Below are positions 6,750 to 15,216 of a stretch of DNA of 28,995 bases, piece after piece (the first letter of the stretch is position 1; every line of letters starts with the position of its first letter). This stretch comes from Clostridiaceae bacterium (GTDB lineage: Bacteria; Bacillota; Clostridia; Oscillospirales; Acutalibacteraceae): contig JAEDGF010000021.1 in the NCBI GenBank assembly GCA_016297645.1, positions 1 to 28,995 on the forward strand. The letters are read 5' to 3'. The position numbers and the translations under genes were made by a program. The notes below the pieces were generated by a model. It saw only the letters and a program-made list of their open reading frames with translations. It was not told where the DNA came from and searched no databases.

Positions 6750-8765
6750 TTATTCAAGCTCGAAAGCGCCTGTGTACAGCTTGTAGTATGTGCCGTGCTT
6801 TTCAATAAGCTCGTCATGGCTGCCTCTTTCTATGATCCTGCCGTGATCGAGAACCATTATCGCGTCGGAGTTTCTGACAGTCGAAAGGCGGTGTGCGATA
6901 ACAAATACGGTTCTGCCCTTCATAAGAGCGTCCATTCCGCGCTGAACCAAAAGCTCCGTACGGGTGTCTATGGAGGAGGTGGCTTCGTCCAGTATCATTA
7001 CGGGCGGATCGGCAACGGCAGCGCGCGCTATCGAGATAAGCTGACGCTGTCCCTGTGAGAGGTTAGCGCCGTTTGAGGTCAGCATGGTGTTGTAGCCGTC
7101 AGGCAGACGGACTATGAAATCGTGTGCGTTTGCGAGCTTTGCCGCATTTATGCATTCCTCGTCCGTCGCGTCGAGCTTGCCGTAACGGATGTTGTCCATG
7201 ACCGTGCCGGTGAACAGGTTGGTGTCTTGCAGCACGATGCCGAGCGAATGGCGCAGATCGTCCTTCTTTATCTTGTTGATGTTTATTCCGTCATATCTTA
7301 TCTTGCCGTCCGCGATATCGTAAAAACGGTTGATAAGATTGGTAATCGTAGTCTTGCCTGCACCGGTAGCACCGACAAACGCGACCTTCTGACCGGGCTT
7401 TGCGTAGAGCGAAATATTGTGAAGAACGGGCTTGCCCTCCTCGTATTCGAAATCGACATCGTCAAATACGACATCGCCGCGCAAGGGCGTGTACGAAACG
7501 GAGTTGTCGGCAGAGTGAGGGTGCTTCCACGCCCACTGTCCGGTGTGCTCCGCGCATTCGGTCACCGTGCCGTTTTCGTCAATGCGGCAGTTTACGAGGG
7601 TGACATATCCATCGTCGGTTTCAGGCACGCTGTCGATAAGGTCGAATACTCTCTGTGCGCCTGCCATTGCCATCGCAACTGCGTTTATCTGCTGCGACGC
7701 CTGGTTGACCTGCCCCGTGAACTGCTTGCACATTCCGAGGAACGATGCAACGACCGAAACGGAGAGAACAGCGGTAATCGAACCGGTGTGTATAATATTT
7801 TCTACTGAAATGTTGGGTATTGTGTCGCCGAGTGTGATGAGAACACCGCCGACAAATGCAACAAGAACATATAAAATGTTGCCTATGTTGTTCATTATCG
7901 GTCCGAAAATGTTGCCGAAGGTGTTTGCTGCCTTCGAGTTTTTGAAAAGCTCGTCGTTGACTTCGTCAAAATCGCGCTTTACCGCGTTTTCGTGACAAAA
8001 GACCTTTACGACCTTCTGTCCGTTCATCATTTCTTCAACATAGCCCTCGGTCTTGCCTACGCTCTCCTGCTGGCGCATGAAGAACTTTGCGGAGTTGCCG
8101 CCTATTTTTTTGGTTACCTGTGTCATTGCGACAACGCCGAGGATAACAACGACCATGAGCGAAACACTGTAATACAACATAACTCCGATAAGGAATATAA
8201 CGGTTATTACCGCCGAGAAAATGCTCGGCAGACCCTGTGACACGAGCTGACGGAGAGTGTCGATATCGTTGGTGTAAAGGCTCATGATATCGCCGTGGGT
8301 GTTCGTGTCGAAGTATTTTATCGGCAGCTCCTCCATTTTGTCGAACATACGCTTTCTCATATCATCGAGAAAGCCCTGTGTGAGGAGTGCACCGAACTGC
8401 TCTTTTGCCGTTCCGCAGATGATTCCTGCAACAAACAGCAGTGCCATCGTCAGCAGCGATTTACCGACAAGCGGAGAATATTGTGCCCATGCGGCAGCGC
8501 CGCCGGCAGTCTGCGCGAGTTTAAGTCCGTCTACAATGTATCCGGTTATCGTTTTTATGTAAACGGCAGGCATAACGCCTATTATCGCATTCAGTGCGAT
8601 GCAGACTATGATGAGGAGAACGAGAACGGGGTGGTCGTGAACGAGCAGCTTTACGAGTCTGCCGAGCGATTTGGGGTCAAGCTTTGCTTTTCCGCGCGGA
8701 GCACCGGGCCCTTTCCCGCCCGTAGGGGGCATTCCTTTGGGGAGTGTCTTTGTGCTCTTATTCAT
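6750..8765 (-). CDS. ABC exporter half-transporter, catalytically complete subunit
   Basis: A 671-residue protein with a proline/glycine-rich cytoplasmic N-terminus, six membrane helices (about 45-360) and a C-terminal ATPase domain. Motifs: Walker A GATGAGKT (465-472), Q-loop Gln513, signature LSQGQRQ (569-575, Gln in place of the second Gly), Walker B with catalytic Glu594 (LDEA), switch His625. It pairs with the next subunit into a heterodimeric exporter of the LmrCD/BmrCD/TM287-288 type, and its altered signature belongs to the degenerate site, as in TM288. I chose ATG 8765 because it overlaps the upstream stop by 8 nt and follows GGTGA; the frame is open further upstream inside the neighbour. 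Substrate unknown, probably hydrophobic drugs or peptides. Confidence 0.95.
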   Translation of the reverse strand: MNKSTKTLPKGMPPTGGKGPGAPRGKAKLDPKSLGRLVKLLVHDHPVLVLLIIVCIALNAIIGVMPAVYIKTITGYIVDGLKLAQTAGGAAAWAQYSPLVGKSLLTMALLFVAGIICGTAKEQFGALLTQGFLDDMRKRMFDKMEELPIKYFDTNTHGDIMSLYTNDIDTLRQLVSQGLPSIFSAVITVIFLIGVMLYYSVSLMVVVILGVVAMTQVTKKIGGNSAKFFMRQQESVGKTEGYVEEMMNGQKVVKVFCHENAVKRDFDEVNDELFKNSKAANTFGNIFGPIMNNIGNILYVLVAFVGGVLITLGDTIPNISVENIIHTGSITAVLSVSVVASFLGMCKQFTGQVNQASQQINAVAMAMAGAQRVFDLIDSVPETDDGYVTLVNCRIDENGTVTECAEHTGQWAWKHPHSADNSVSYTPLRGDVVFDDVDFEYEEGKPVLHNISLYAKPGQKVAFVGATGAGKTTITNLINRFYDIADGKIRYDGININKIKKDDLRHSLGIVLQDTNLFTGTVMDNIRYGKLDATDEECINAAKLANAHDFIVRLPDGYNTMLTSNGANLSQGQRQLISIARAAVADPPVMILDEATSSIDTRTELLVQRGMDALMKGRTVFVIAHRLSTVRNSDAIMVLDHGRIIERGSHDELIEKHGTYYKLYTGAFELE

Positions 8766-10500
8766 TTTCGTCACCTGCCCTGTTCTGAGAATAGTAGACT
8801 TCTTTATAGATATCGCACGATTCGAGAAGCTCCTCATGCGTTCCCTGTGCGGCAATCTCGCCCTTGTCCATGACGATTATTTTATCCGCGTCCTGAACGG
8901 ACGAAATGCGCTGCGCGATAATTATTTTTGTCGTGTTCGGTATTTCCTCGCGGAACGCCTTTCTTATAAGCGCGTCCGTGTGAGTATCGACTGCGGAGGT
9001 GGAGTCGTCAAGGATAAGTATCTTGGGCTTTTTCAGAAGCGCACGGGCAATACAGAGTCTCTGCTTCTGCCCGCCGGAAACATTCGCGCCGCCCTGTTCT
9101 ATGTAGGTGTCGTATTTGTCGGGGAAGCGCTCGATGAACTCGGAAGCCTGACTGAGATTGCATATACGCTCAATTTCCTCGTCGGAGGCGTTCGGGTCGC
9201 CCCAGCGAAGATTCTCTTTGATAGTGCCCGAGAACAGGACATTCTTTTGAAGAACGACCGAAACAGCGTCCCTCAGCGGTACGATACCGTATTTTTTTAC
9301 ATCAATGCCGCCGACGCTGACAGTACCCTCAGTAGTATCGTACAGACGGGAGATGAGCTGGATAAGGCTTGATTTTCCCGAGCCGGTTCCGCCGATTATA
9401 CCGACCGTCTGTCCGGATTTTATGTGAAGGTTAATGTTTTCAAGCGAGTTTCTCTCCGCCGCTGCGGAATATTTGAACGATACATTGTCGAAATCAACAT
9501 TGCCGTTCGGAACCTTCGTTACGGGATTCTCCGGGTCGGTTATGTCGCTTTTCTCGTCAAGAACCTCCTCGATACGCTTTGCGGAAGCCACTGCCATTGT
9601 GAGCATTACGAGTATCATCGAGAGCATCATCAGCGACATGAGTATCTGCATCGAATATGTTATCATGCTCGAAAGTGTTCCCACATCAAGAGTCGAGCCG
9701 ACGGAATTTATTACTATCTTTGCGCAGAAGAACGAAATAGAAAGCATGGAGGTATACATCGATATCTGCATAATGGGTGTGCTGAGTGCGATAACGCGTT
9801 CAACAAAGGTGAAGTCCTTTTTCAGCTCTTCGGAAGCCTTTGCGAACTTCTTTTCTTCGTAGTCCTCGCGGACAAAGCTCTTGACTACGCGCATTCCCTT
9901 AATGTTTTCCTGAACCGACGCATTCAGATTGTCGTATTTCCTGAACACTGCCTTGAAGCGCGGCATTGCAATTCTTGCTATAAGATACAGTCCGATTGCG
10001 ATAAACGGAACGAGGGCTGCGAATATCCACGCAAGCTGTTTTCCGACAACAACGGACATAATCGTTGCAAATACGAGCATAAGAGGCGCTCTTACCGCTG
10101 TACGGATGAGCATCATGAACGCGTTCTGTACATTGTTGACATCGGTAGTAAGACGCGTTACAAGGCTCGAGGTGTTGAATTTATCTATATTCGCAAACGA
10201 GAAATTCTGTATCGAATAAAAAAGATCCTGCCGGAGGTTCTTTGCAAATCCGGCAGAGGCAGACGCACAGGTTTTGCCTGCCATTGCTCCGAAAAACAGC
10301 GAAAGAAAAGCCATTGCAACAAGCAGCACGCCGTCCTTTACTATTTCATTTAAACCGTCGCCTCTGTTTATCGTGTTGATAAGTTCCGCCGTGATGAGCG
10401 GAATAATACATTCGCAGCTGACTTCGCCGATCATAAAAAACGGCGTTAAAATTGCGTCCTTTTTGTATTCCCGTACGCTCCGGGAAAGCTTTTTTATCAT
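8758..10500 (-). CDS. ABC exporter half-transporter, degenerate-site subunit
   Basis: A 580-residue type IV ABC exporter subunit: six membrane helices (about 15-310), then an ATPase domain. Motifs: Walker A GGTGSGKS (370-377), Q-loop Gln418, consensus signature VSGGQKQ (474-480). Walker B carries Asp499 where the catalytic Glu should be (LILDDS), and the switch His is replaced by Gln530 (IIAQR). Both changes are the known marks of the degenerate-site partner in heterodimeric exporters, so they are functional asymmetry rather than decay. Its ATG overlaps the MarR stop as ATGA, and its own stop overlaps the next start by 8 nt, giving tight translational coupling. Confidence 0.95.
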   Translation of the reverse strand: MIKKLSRSVREYKKDAILTPFFMIGEVSCECIIPLITAELINTINRGDGLNEIVKDGVLLVAMAFLSLFFGAMAGKTCASASAGFAKNLRQDLFYSIQNFSFANIDKFNTSSLVTRLTTDVNNVQNAFMMLIRTAVRAPLMLVFATIMSVVVGKQLAWIFAALVPFIAIGLYLIARIAMPRFKAVFRKYDNLNASVQENIKGMRVVKSFVREDYEEKKFAKASEELKKDFTFVERVIALSTPIMQISMYTSMLSISFFCAKIVINSVGSTLDVGTLSSMITYSMQILMSLMMLSMILVMLTMAVASAKRIEEVLDEKSDITDPENPVTKVPNGNVDFDNVSFKYSAAAERNSLENINLHIKSGQTVGIIGGTGSGKSSLIQLISRLYDTTEGTVSVGGIDVKKYGIVPLRDAVSVVLQKNVLFSGTIKENLRWGDPNASDEEIERICNLSQASEFIERFPDKYDTYIEQGGANVSGGQKQRLCIARALLKKPKILILDDSTSAVDTHTDALIRKAFREEIPNTTKIIIAQRISSVQDADKIIVMDKGEIAAQGTHEELLESCDIYKEVYYSQNRAGDENE

Positions 10501-10955
10501 TTCCTGTCCTCCTTTATTTTCGGGAGTTCGATCCCGAGATTATACAGCAGCCTGATGAGATAGTCGCGCAGCTGCTCGATTTCGTCGTCGGAAAAGCTCG
10601 AAAGCAGCTTCTTTTCGGTTTCGTCTATTATTCTTCCCGTTTCCTCGTCAAGCTGTCTTGTTTTGTCGGTAGCTACTATTTGTTTGCAGCGTTTGTCCTG
10701 TTCGCTCGGCACAAGCTTTACAAAGTCTTTGCTTTCGAGCCGTGAGATAATTCCGGCTACGGTCGCGTGGCTGAGTTCGAGCGCTTCTTCGAGATCCTTT
10801 TGGTATATCGGCTTTTCGACATGGCGCGAAAGATAGTGCAGGATAAATATCTGAGCCGAAGTAAGTCCCGTTGCCTGCACCTGTTGAGTTATCTGATTGT
10901 CGACAGCGTTGCCTATCGTCTTGAAAAGCGGACCTAAATGCTTCGGAGCGTTCAA
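10497..10955 (-). CDS. MarR-family transcriptional regulator of the exporter operon
   Basis: A 152-residue winged-helix regulator. Helices 1 and 2 (about 5-45) and the C-terminal helices (about 100-145) form the dimer interface. The DNA-binding region is at about 50-80 with recognition helix SHATVAGIISRLE, followed by the wing with the MarR-typical charged SEQDKR turn (84-89). I place the start at TTG 10955 because AAAGGAGG lies 8 nt before it; the upstream extension would run through the operator. First gene of the operon, overlapping the ABC gene by 4 nt. Expected to repress its own operon by binding the paired palindromes upstream and to release on ligand binding; the ligand is unknown. 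Confidence 0.93.
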   Translation of the reverse strand: MNAPKHLGPLFKTIGNAVDNQITQQVQATGLTSAQIFILHYLSRHVEKPIYQKDLEEALELSHATVAGIISRLESKDFVKLVPSEQDKRCKQIVATDKTRQLDEETGRIIDETEKKLLSSFSDDEIEQLRDYLIRLLYNLGIELPKIKEDRK

Positions 10956-10995
10956 AACAACTACCTCCTTTATATTAGCGGTGAAAAGCGGCTCG

Positions 10996-11009
10996 TGTCG
11001 CTTGCGACA
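10996..11009. promoter_or_regulatory. operator copy 1, TGTCGC-TT-GCGACA
   Basis: A perfect palindrome apart from the two central bases. It lies downstream of the predicted start point of the marR operon, and its centre is 21 bp from the second copy. Assignment to the adjacent MarR protein is inference from position. Confidence 0.65.
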
Positions 11010-11016
11010 GATTTCG

Positions 11017-11030
11017 TGTCGCAAGCAACA
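11017..11030. promoter_or_regulatory. operator copy 2, TGTCGC-AA-GCAACA
   Basis: Matches copy 1 with one arm mismatch (GCAACA for GCGACA). It abuts the -10 box of the marR promoter and covers the expected start point. Two helical turns separate it from copy 1, so two dimers could bind the same DNA face. Confidence 0.65.
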
Positions 11031-11058
11031 TAATAACATAGATTATTTTTTTGGGCAA
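11030..11058 (-). promoter_or_regulatory. sigma-A promoter of the marR-exporter operon
   Basis: On the minus strand TTGCCC (11053-11058) and TATTAT (11030-11035) are separated by 17 nt. The downstream flank is occupied by the two operator copies, the classic layout for repression. Confidence 0.65.
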
Positions 11059-11285
11059 GTGTTATTTCGCACAATGATAGAAAAATCTTTCCTTCGTTTT
11101 TTGGATATATTTAATTTCGTTTTTTAACTCTGTTTACATTTTGTTTGGCAGTATATGAGTTGCGGACGGAAATCCGTGAGCAGCGGTGCGAAAACGCAAA
11201 ACAGTGATTCGGATTCGTGCTGACGGCGCTGCGTGTCACGCGAATACGATTTTATACCGGTGCTTCGGAAACTCGCAAAGGGGAC

Positions 11286-11314
11286 AAAAACGCCGCACGG
11301 GAACCCCATGCGGC
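11286..11314 (-). terminator. Rho-independent terminator of the opp operon
   Basis: Stem GCCGCA (11292-11297) with TGCGGC (11309-11314), extended by GGG/CCC. On the minus strand it is followed by G and five T residues. It lies about 95 bp after the oppA stop. Confidence 0.8.
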
Positions 11315-11331
11315 GGAAAATACCTTATTCC

Positions 11332-11363
11332 TCCGGATCTGCGGCGGCTGCCGCAAACCCGGA
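11332..11363 (-). other. GC-rich hairpin in the oppA 3' untranslated region
   Basis: Two stacked stems, TCCGG/CCGGA and TGCGGC/GCCGCA, are separated by a symmetric 3x3 internal loop. No T tract follows. It lies between the oppA stop and the terminator and may protect the 3' end of the transcript; that role is inference. Confidence 0.5.
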
Positions 11364-11407
11364 AGCGGTTATTTAATTGTTAAAAAGCCTGTTATCAGAG
11401 CTTTTTA

Positions 11408-13120
11408 TCAGTCAGCGTATGCATAAGCATACTGGAAGTACCAGTAACCGTAAACGCTGTGATAGCTGCCCTGGAGCTTTTTGCTCTGAAGCCAGAAGTC
11501 GTTGTAGTAAGCAACGGGAACGATGCCGTAATCATCCATGAGGATCTTTTCAGCTTCGTGGAGAGCTTCGAAGTGAACCTTCTTGTCGGCAGTCTTCGAT
11601 TTCTCGATAGCTGCGTCGAAATCCTTATTGTTATACTTACCGTCGTTGTTGCCGTTGGTGGAAACAAAGAGTTCAAGCATATTGGAAGCGTCGTTGTAGT
11701 CCATTACCCAGCCGTTACGAGCCATCTGGAATTCACCGGCACGACGCATGGGAGTGAAGGAGGACCATTCAACGATGTTGATCTTGACAGTGATGCCAAG
11801 CTCTTTATAAGCGTTCTGAATGTACTCGGCAAGGGGCTTGTGGTAGCCTGCTTCGTTGGTGGAGTAGGTGATTGCGGGGAAGCCTTCACCGTTGGGATAA
11901 CCTGCTTCTGCAAGAGCTTTCTTTGCTTCTGCAAGGTTAGCTTCGTAATCTTCGCTGATGAAGTAGTCGCCGTTGAGCTTCTTGGTGTTCTCCTCGAAGT
12001 AACCCTCTGCATCGATAACGCCGGGGCCTACATAGTCGTAAGCTGCGGAATAAGTGCCGTGCATAACGGTTTCGGCAATGTATTTACGGTCAAGAGCAAG
12101 CGAAAGAGCCTTACGGACATTCTTGTCGGCAAAGGTCTTGTCGTTGAGGTTGAAACTGAGGTAGTATGTACCGAGGATAGGCTCAGCGTAGAACTCGCCG
12201 CCCTCTTTGAGGGTGTCGATTTCATCGGTGGGAACATCCTTGATCATAAGTGCAGTACCGTTCTGGTATGCTGCAAGAGCTGCGGAAGAATCTTCAATAA
12301 GAAGGAACTTGATGTGCTCGGTAACGATCTTGGTGGAATCCCAGCCGCCCTTGTAGTAGGGGTTTTTCTTGCAGACGATGCGCTCGCCGGGAACCCATTC
12401 TTCAATCATGTAAGGACCGTTGCAGACATAGGTTTCGGGTTTTGTTGCCCATGCATCGCCGTTTTTCTCAACAGTAGCCTTCTGAACGGGGCTGAGAGTT
12501 GCGAAAGCAACGAGCTTGTCAAAGTAAGAGCAGGGATAAGCAAGCTTGATGGTAAGGGTCTTGCCGTCCTCGCTTGCCTTAACATTGAGCTTGTCAAGGT
12601 CGGGAGTTGTGGTGGGCTTGCCTTCTTCATCGGGGTTGCCGATAGCATCGTTGTAGCCTTCGATCATGCTGCAAACGGTTTCGGCATAGGGAGCTGCGAG
12701 TTTTACATCGCAGACACGCTTGAAGGAATACTCGAAGTCCTTAGCGTTGAGGTCGGTGCCGTCGGACCATTTAAGACCGTCACGCATTTTGAAGGTCCAA
12801 GTGAGTCCGTCGGGGCTTACTTCCCATGATTCTGCCTGACCGGGCTGAACAGTGTTGTCCTGGTCGATTATGAGAAGTGTTTCGTAAAGAGTGATGAGAA
12901 GGTTGGCGCCGTCGATTGCCGAGTTGAGAGCGGGGTCAATCGTTTCGGGGTTGGGTCCTACCTGAACCGTTATCGTATCAGCGAGCTTCTTTTGGCCGGG
13001 GTTTGCAGCGTCGGTGGGCTCATTGCCGCCGTTTTTGCAGGCTGCAAGACCGAAAAGCATCGAGAGCGAAAGAGCGAGGGTAAGAACCAGTGCAATGATC
13101 TTTTTGGTTTTCATGTGCAT
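11408..13120 (-). CDS. oppA: oligopeptide-binding lipoprotein (SBP family 5)
   Basis: A 570-residue extracellular solute-binding lipoprotein for the oligopeptide importer. The signal peptide ends in LAAC with Cys28 the lipidation site. A short Asn/Pro linker precedes a mature SBP_bac_5 domain beginning near QVGPNPETIDPAL (about 52-64), with the conserved LKWSDG and EDF-like YSF segments around residues 115-135. I use the ATG at 13120, 6 nt after AAAGG; a second ATG two codons on is possible. It is the last gene of the opp cluster, 99 nt after oppF, with a candidate promoter of its own, which would allow the binding protein to be made in excess. Peptide specificity is inferred from family; dipeptide or other ligands are possible. 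Confidence 0.93.
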   Translation of the reverse strand: MHMKTKKIIALVLTLALSLSMLFGLAACKNGGNEPTDAANPGQKKLADTITVQVGPNPETIDPALNSAIDGANLLITLYETLLIIDQDNTVQPGQAESWEVSPDGLTWTFKMRDGLKWSDGTDLNAKDFEYSFKRVCDVKLAAPYAETVCSMIEGYNDAIGNPDEEGKPTTTPDLDKLNVKASEDGKTLTIKLAYPCSYFDKLVAFATLSPVQKATVEKNGDAWATKPETYVCNGPYMIEEWVPGERIVCKKNPYYKGGWDSTKIVTEHIKFLLIEDSSAALAAYQNGTALMIKDVPTDEIDTLKEGGEFYAEPILGTYYLSFNLNDKTFADKNVRKALSLALDRKYIAETVMHGTYSAAYDYVGPGVIDAEGYFEENTKKLNGDYFISEDYEANLAEAKKALAEAGYPNGEGFPAITYSTNEAGYHKPLAEYIQNAYKELGITVKINIVEWSSFTPMRRAGEFQMARNGWVMDYNDASNMLELFVSTNGNNDGKYNNKDFDAAIEKSKTADKKVHFEALHEAEKILMDDYGIVPVAYYNDFWLQSKKLQGSYHSVYGYWYFQYAYAYAD

Positions 13121-13164
13121 TTCGTACCTTTCTTTAAATTTACCGGCAAGCCGGCATTTTTGAA

Positions 13165-13193
13165 TATATATCCGCTGCGTCAGATGGCAGCAA
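13165..13193 (-). promoter_or_regulatory. candidate internal promoter of oppA
   Basis: On the minus strand TTGCTG (13188-13193) and TATATA (13165-13170) are 17 nt apart, in the 99-nt oppF-oppA gap. Predicted start near 13158. Confidence 0.45.
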
Positions 13194-13219
13194 ATACCGT
13201 GTTTGGGGCTGTAATAGAA

Positions 13220-14203
13220 TTACAGCAGGTGGCACGCAGCCCAGTGTCCGGGAGAAACCTCTTTAAGTGAGGGGCAGCTCTCGGCGCATTTCTCTGTTGC
13301 GTAGGGGCAGCGTGTGCGGAAGCGGCATCCGCTCGGCGGATTGAGGGGGCTCGGAACATCGCCTTCAAGCGGAATGCGGTGAGTCGCTCTCGCAGTTTTC
13401 GGATCGGCTTCGGGAATAGCGGAGATAAGGCTCTTCGTGTACGGGTGCGCGCTGTTGGAGATAAGCTCCCAGCTGTCGGCAATCTCGACGAGCTTACCGA
13501 GGTACATAACGCCTATTCTGTTCGAAATATGCTTTACGACGCTCAGGTCGTGTGCGATAAAGAGGTAGGTAAGACCGAGGTCGCGTTGAAGATCCTCGAA
13601 CATATTTACCACTTGTGCCTGAATGGAAACATCAAGTGCGGAAACAGGCTCGTCGCAGACTATAAACTCGGGATTGACGGCAAGTGCGCGTGCAATGCCG
13701 ACTCTCTGTCGCTGACCGCCCGAAAACTCGTGCGGATAGCGGTTCGCGTGCTCGGAGTTGAGTCCTACCTTGTCGAGAAGCGAAATTATTCTTTCGCGTC
13801 TGTCCGCTTTTGAGGACGCGAGCTTGTGGATGTCTATCGGTTCACCGACAATGTCGCCTATCGTCATTCTCGGGTCAAGACTTGCGTACGGATCCTGAAA
13901 GACCATCTGCATTTTTTTGCGGTAGGGGAGCATATTTACGGCGATTTTCGCTTTTTTGTCGAAAATGGTTTCGCCGTCGTATATTATTTTGCCGTCCGTC
14001 GGCTCGTAAAGACGCAGAAGCGTGCGTCCGACGGTGGTTTTGCCGCAGCCGGATTCGCCGACAAGACCGAGCGTTTCGCCCTTATTGATGAAGAACGAAA
14101 CATCGTCGACAGCCTGAACAAAGCGCTTGTTTTTTCCTCTGCCGCCTGCCGGAAAATACTGTTGAAGGTGTTCTATTTCAACAAGCTTTTTCGTATCACT
14201 CAT
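13220..14203 (-). CDS. oppF: oligopeptide ABC importer ATPase
   Basis: A 327-residue nucleotide-binding subunit powering peptide import at the inner face of the membrane. Motifs: Walker A GESGCGKT (49-56), FQDPYASLDPR after the Q-loop, signature FSGGQRQR (160-167), Walker B with Asp184-Glu185, switch His218. The C-terminal oligopeptide/dipeptide extension carries four cysteines (293, 299, 306, 310), matching the Cys-rich motif known to bind an iron-sulphur cluster in some homologues. I chose ATG 14203: GGAGG is 8 nt upstream and the start overlaps the oppD stop by 8 nt. A GTG three codons earlier sits directly on the ribosome site and is unlikely. Confidence 0.94.
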   Translation of the reverse strand: MSDTKKLVEIEHLQQYFPAGGRGKNKRFVQAVDDVSFFINKGETLGLVGESGCGKTTVGRTLLRLYEPTDGKIIYDGETIFDKKAKIAVNMLPYRKKMQMVFQDPYASLDPRMTIGDIVGEPIDIHKLASSKADRRERIISLLDKVGLNSEHANRYPHEFSGGQRQRVGIARALAVNPEFIVCDEPVSALDVSIQAQVVNMFEDLQRDLGLTYLFIAHDLSVVKHISNRIGVMYLGKLVEIADSWELISNSAHPYTKSLISAIPEADPKTARATHRIPLEGDVPSPLNPPSGCRFRTRCPYATEKCAESCPSLKEVSPGHWAACHLL

Positions 14204-15200
14204 TTTCGGCACCTCCGTTCTCGTACTCTTCTTTTTGAAGCAGCCAGCAGTTGCTGTAATGTGTGTCGCTCAGATCCGTTCTCGGCGGCATCTCCCTAAG
14301 GCATATCTTCATGCAGGAGCGGCAGCGCGGTGCGAACGGGCAGCCTGCCGGAGGATTGAGAAGGTCGACCGGCTGTCCCTCGATGGGAACAAGGCGCTCT
14401 TTTTCTTTTGTGCTGAGCTTCGGAATGGAATTTATAAGTCCCTTTGTATATTCATGCTTCGGTGAATAGAAAATCTCGTCCGTTGTGCCGTATTCGACAA
14501 TGTGTCCCGCGTACATAACGGCTATTTTTTCGCACATACTCGCAACAACACCGAGGTCGTGCGTTATCATTATAATGCTCATGCCGAGCTTTTCGCGCAG
14601 CGACTGCATAAGCTCGAGTATCTGCGCCTGAATTGTAACATCGAGCGCGGTCGTAGGCTCGTCTGCAATAAGGAGCTTCGGCTCGCAGGCAAGTGCGATA
14701 GCTATCATAACGCGCTGACGCATACCGCCGGAAAGCTCGTGCGGATACTGTTTAAGGCGCTTGTCGGGTTCGTTGATTCCTACAAGCTCCAAAAGCTCTT
14801 TTGCGCGTGCGTTGGCTTCTGCCTTTGTTTTGTCGGTGTGAAGCAGTATAGCCTCCGTTATCTGATTGCCTATTGTGTAAACGGGGTTAAGGCTCGTCAT
14901 CGGGTCTTGGAATATAATCGAAACTTCGTTTCCTCTGATGGCGCGGAATTCCTTTTCGGTCATTTTATCTATCTGATGACCGTTGAAATTTATCGTACCG
15001 CCGACAAGCTTGCCCGGGTATGCGGTAAGACCCATTATCGAATATGCCGTTACGGATTTTCCCGAGCCGGACTCGCCGACTATTCCGAGAACCTCGCCCT
15101 CCTCCATCGAGAGTGAAACGCCGTTGAGCGCTTTTACTTCGCCTGCCGGAGTAAAAAAGGAGAGTCTTTCGTCTTTTATATCAAGAAGTATGTTGCTCAC
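14196..15200 (-). CDS. oppD: oligopeptide ABC importer ATPase
   Basis: A 334-residue partner ATPase to OppF. Motifs: Walker A GESGSGKS (42-49), FQDPMTSLNP (97-106), signature LSGGMRQR (156-163), Walker B Asp180-Glu181, switch His214. The C-terminal extension has cysteines 287, 293, 296 and 300, like the cluster in OppF. Translation starts at GTG 15200, 8 nt after AAGGAGG, 16 nt after the oppC stop. The order B-C-D-F and the close spacing indicate a single transcript. Confidence 0.94.
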   Translation of the reverse strand: MSNILLDIKDERLSFFTPAGEVKALNGVSLSMEEGEVLGIVGESGSGKSVTAYSIMGLTAYPGKLVGGTINFNGHQIDKMTEKEFRAIRGNEVSIIFQDPMTSLNPVYTIGNQITEAILLHTDKTKAEANARAKELLELVGINEPDKRLKQYPHELSGGMRQRVMIAIALACEPKLLIADEPTTALDVTIQAQILELMQSLREKLGMSIIMITHDLGVVASMCEKIAVMYAGHIVEYGTTDEIFYSPKHEYTKGLINSIPKLSTKEKERLVPIEGQPVDLLNPPAGCPFAPRCRSCMKICLREMPPRTDLSDTHYSNCWLLQKEEYENGGAENE

Positions 15201-15216
15201 TGTTCTTTCCTCCTTA

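Larger units (their letters stand above)
10956..11407. other. 452-bp gene-free stretch between oppA and marR
   Basis: It contains the marR ribosome site, two operators and promoter (to 11058), an AT-rich stretch with nothing recognisable (about 11060-11285), the oppA terminator (11286-11314) and a GC-rich hairpin (11332-11363). Short frames here cross these elements and lack ribosome sites, so I call none. Confidence 0.7.

Noticed and set aside
11186..11383. Short plus-strand frames in the gap between oppA and marR
   Set aside because: They cross the oppA terminator and the GC-rich hairpin and lack ribosome sites.
11459..12829. A 456-codon open frame on the plus strand opposite oppA
   Set aside because: It lies entirely antisense to a clear solute-binding protein, has no family features and no ribosome site. 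It reflects codon bias of the real gene.
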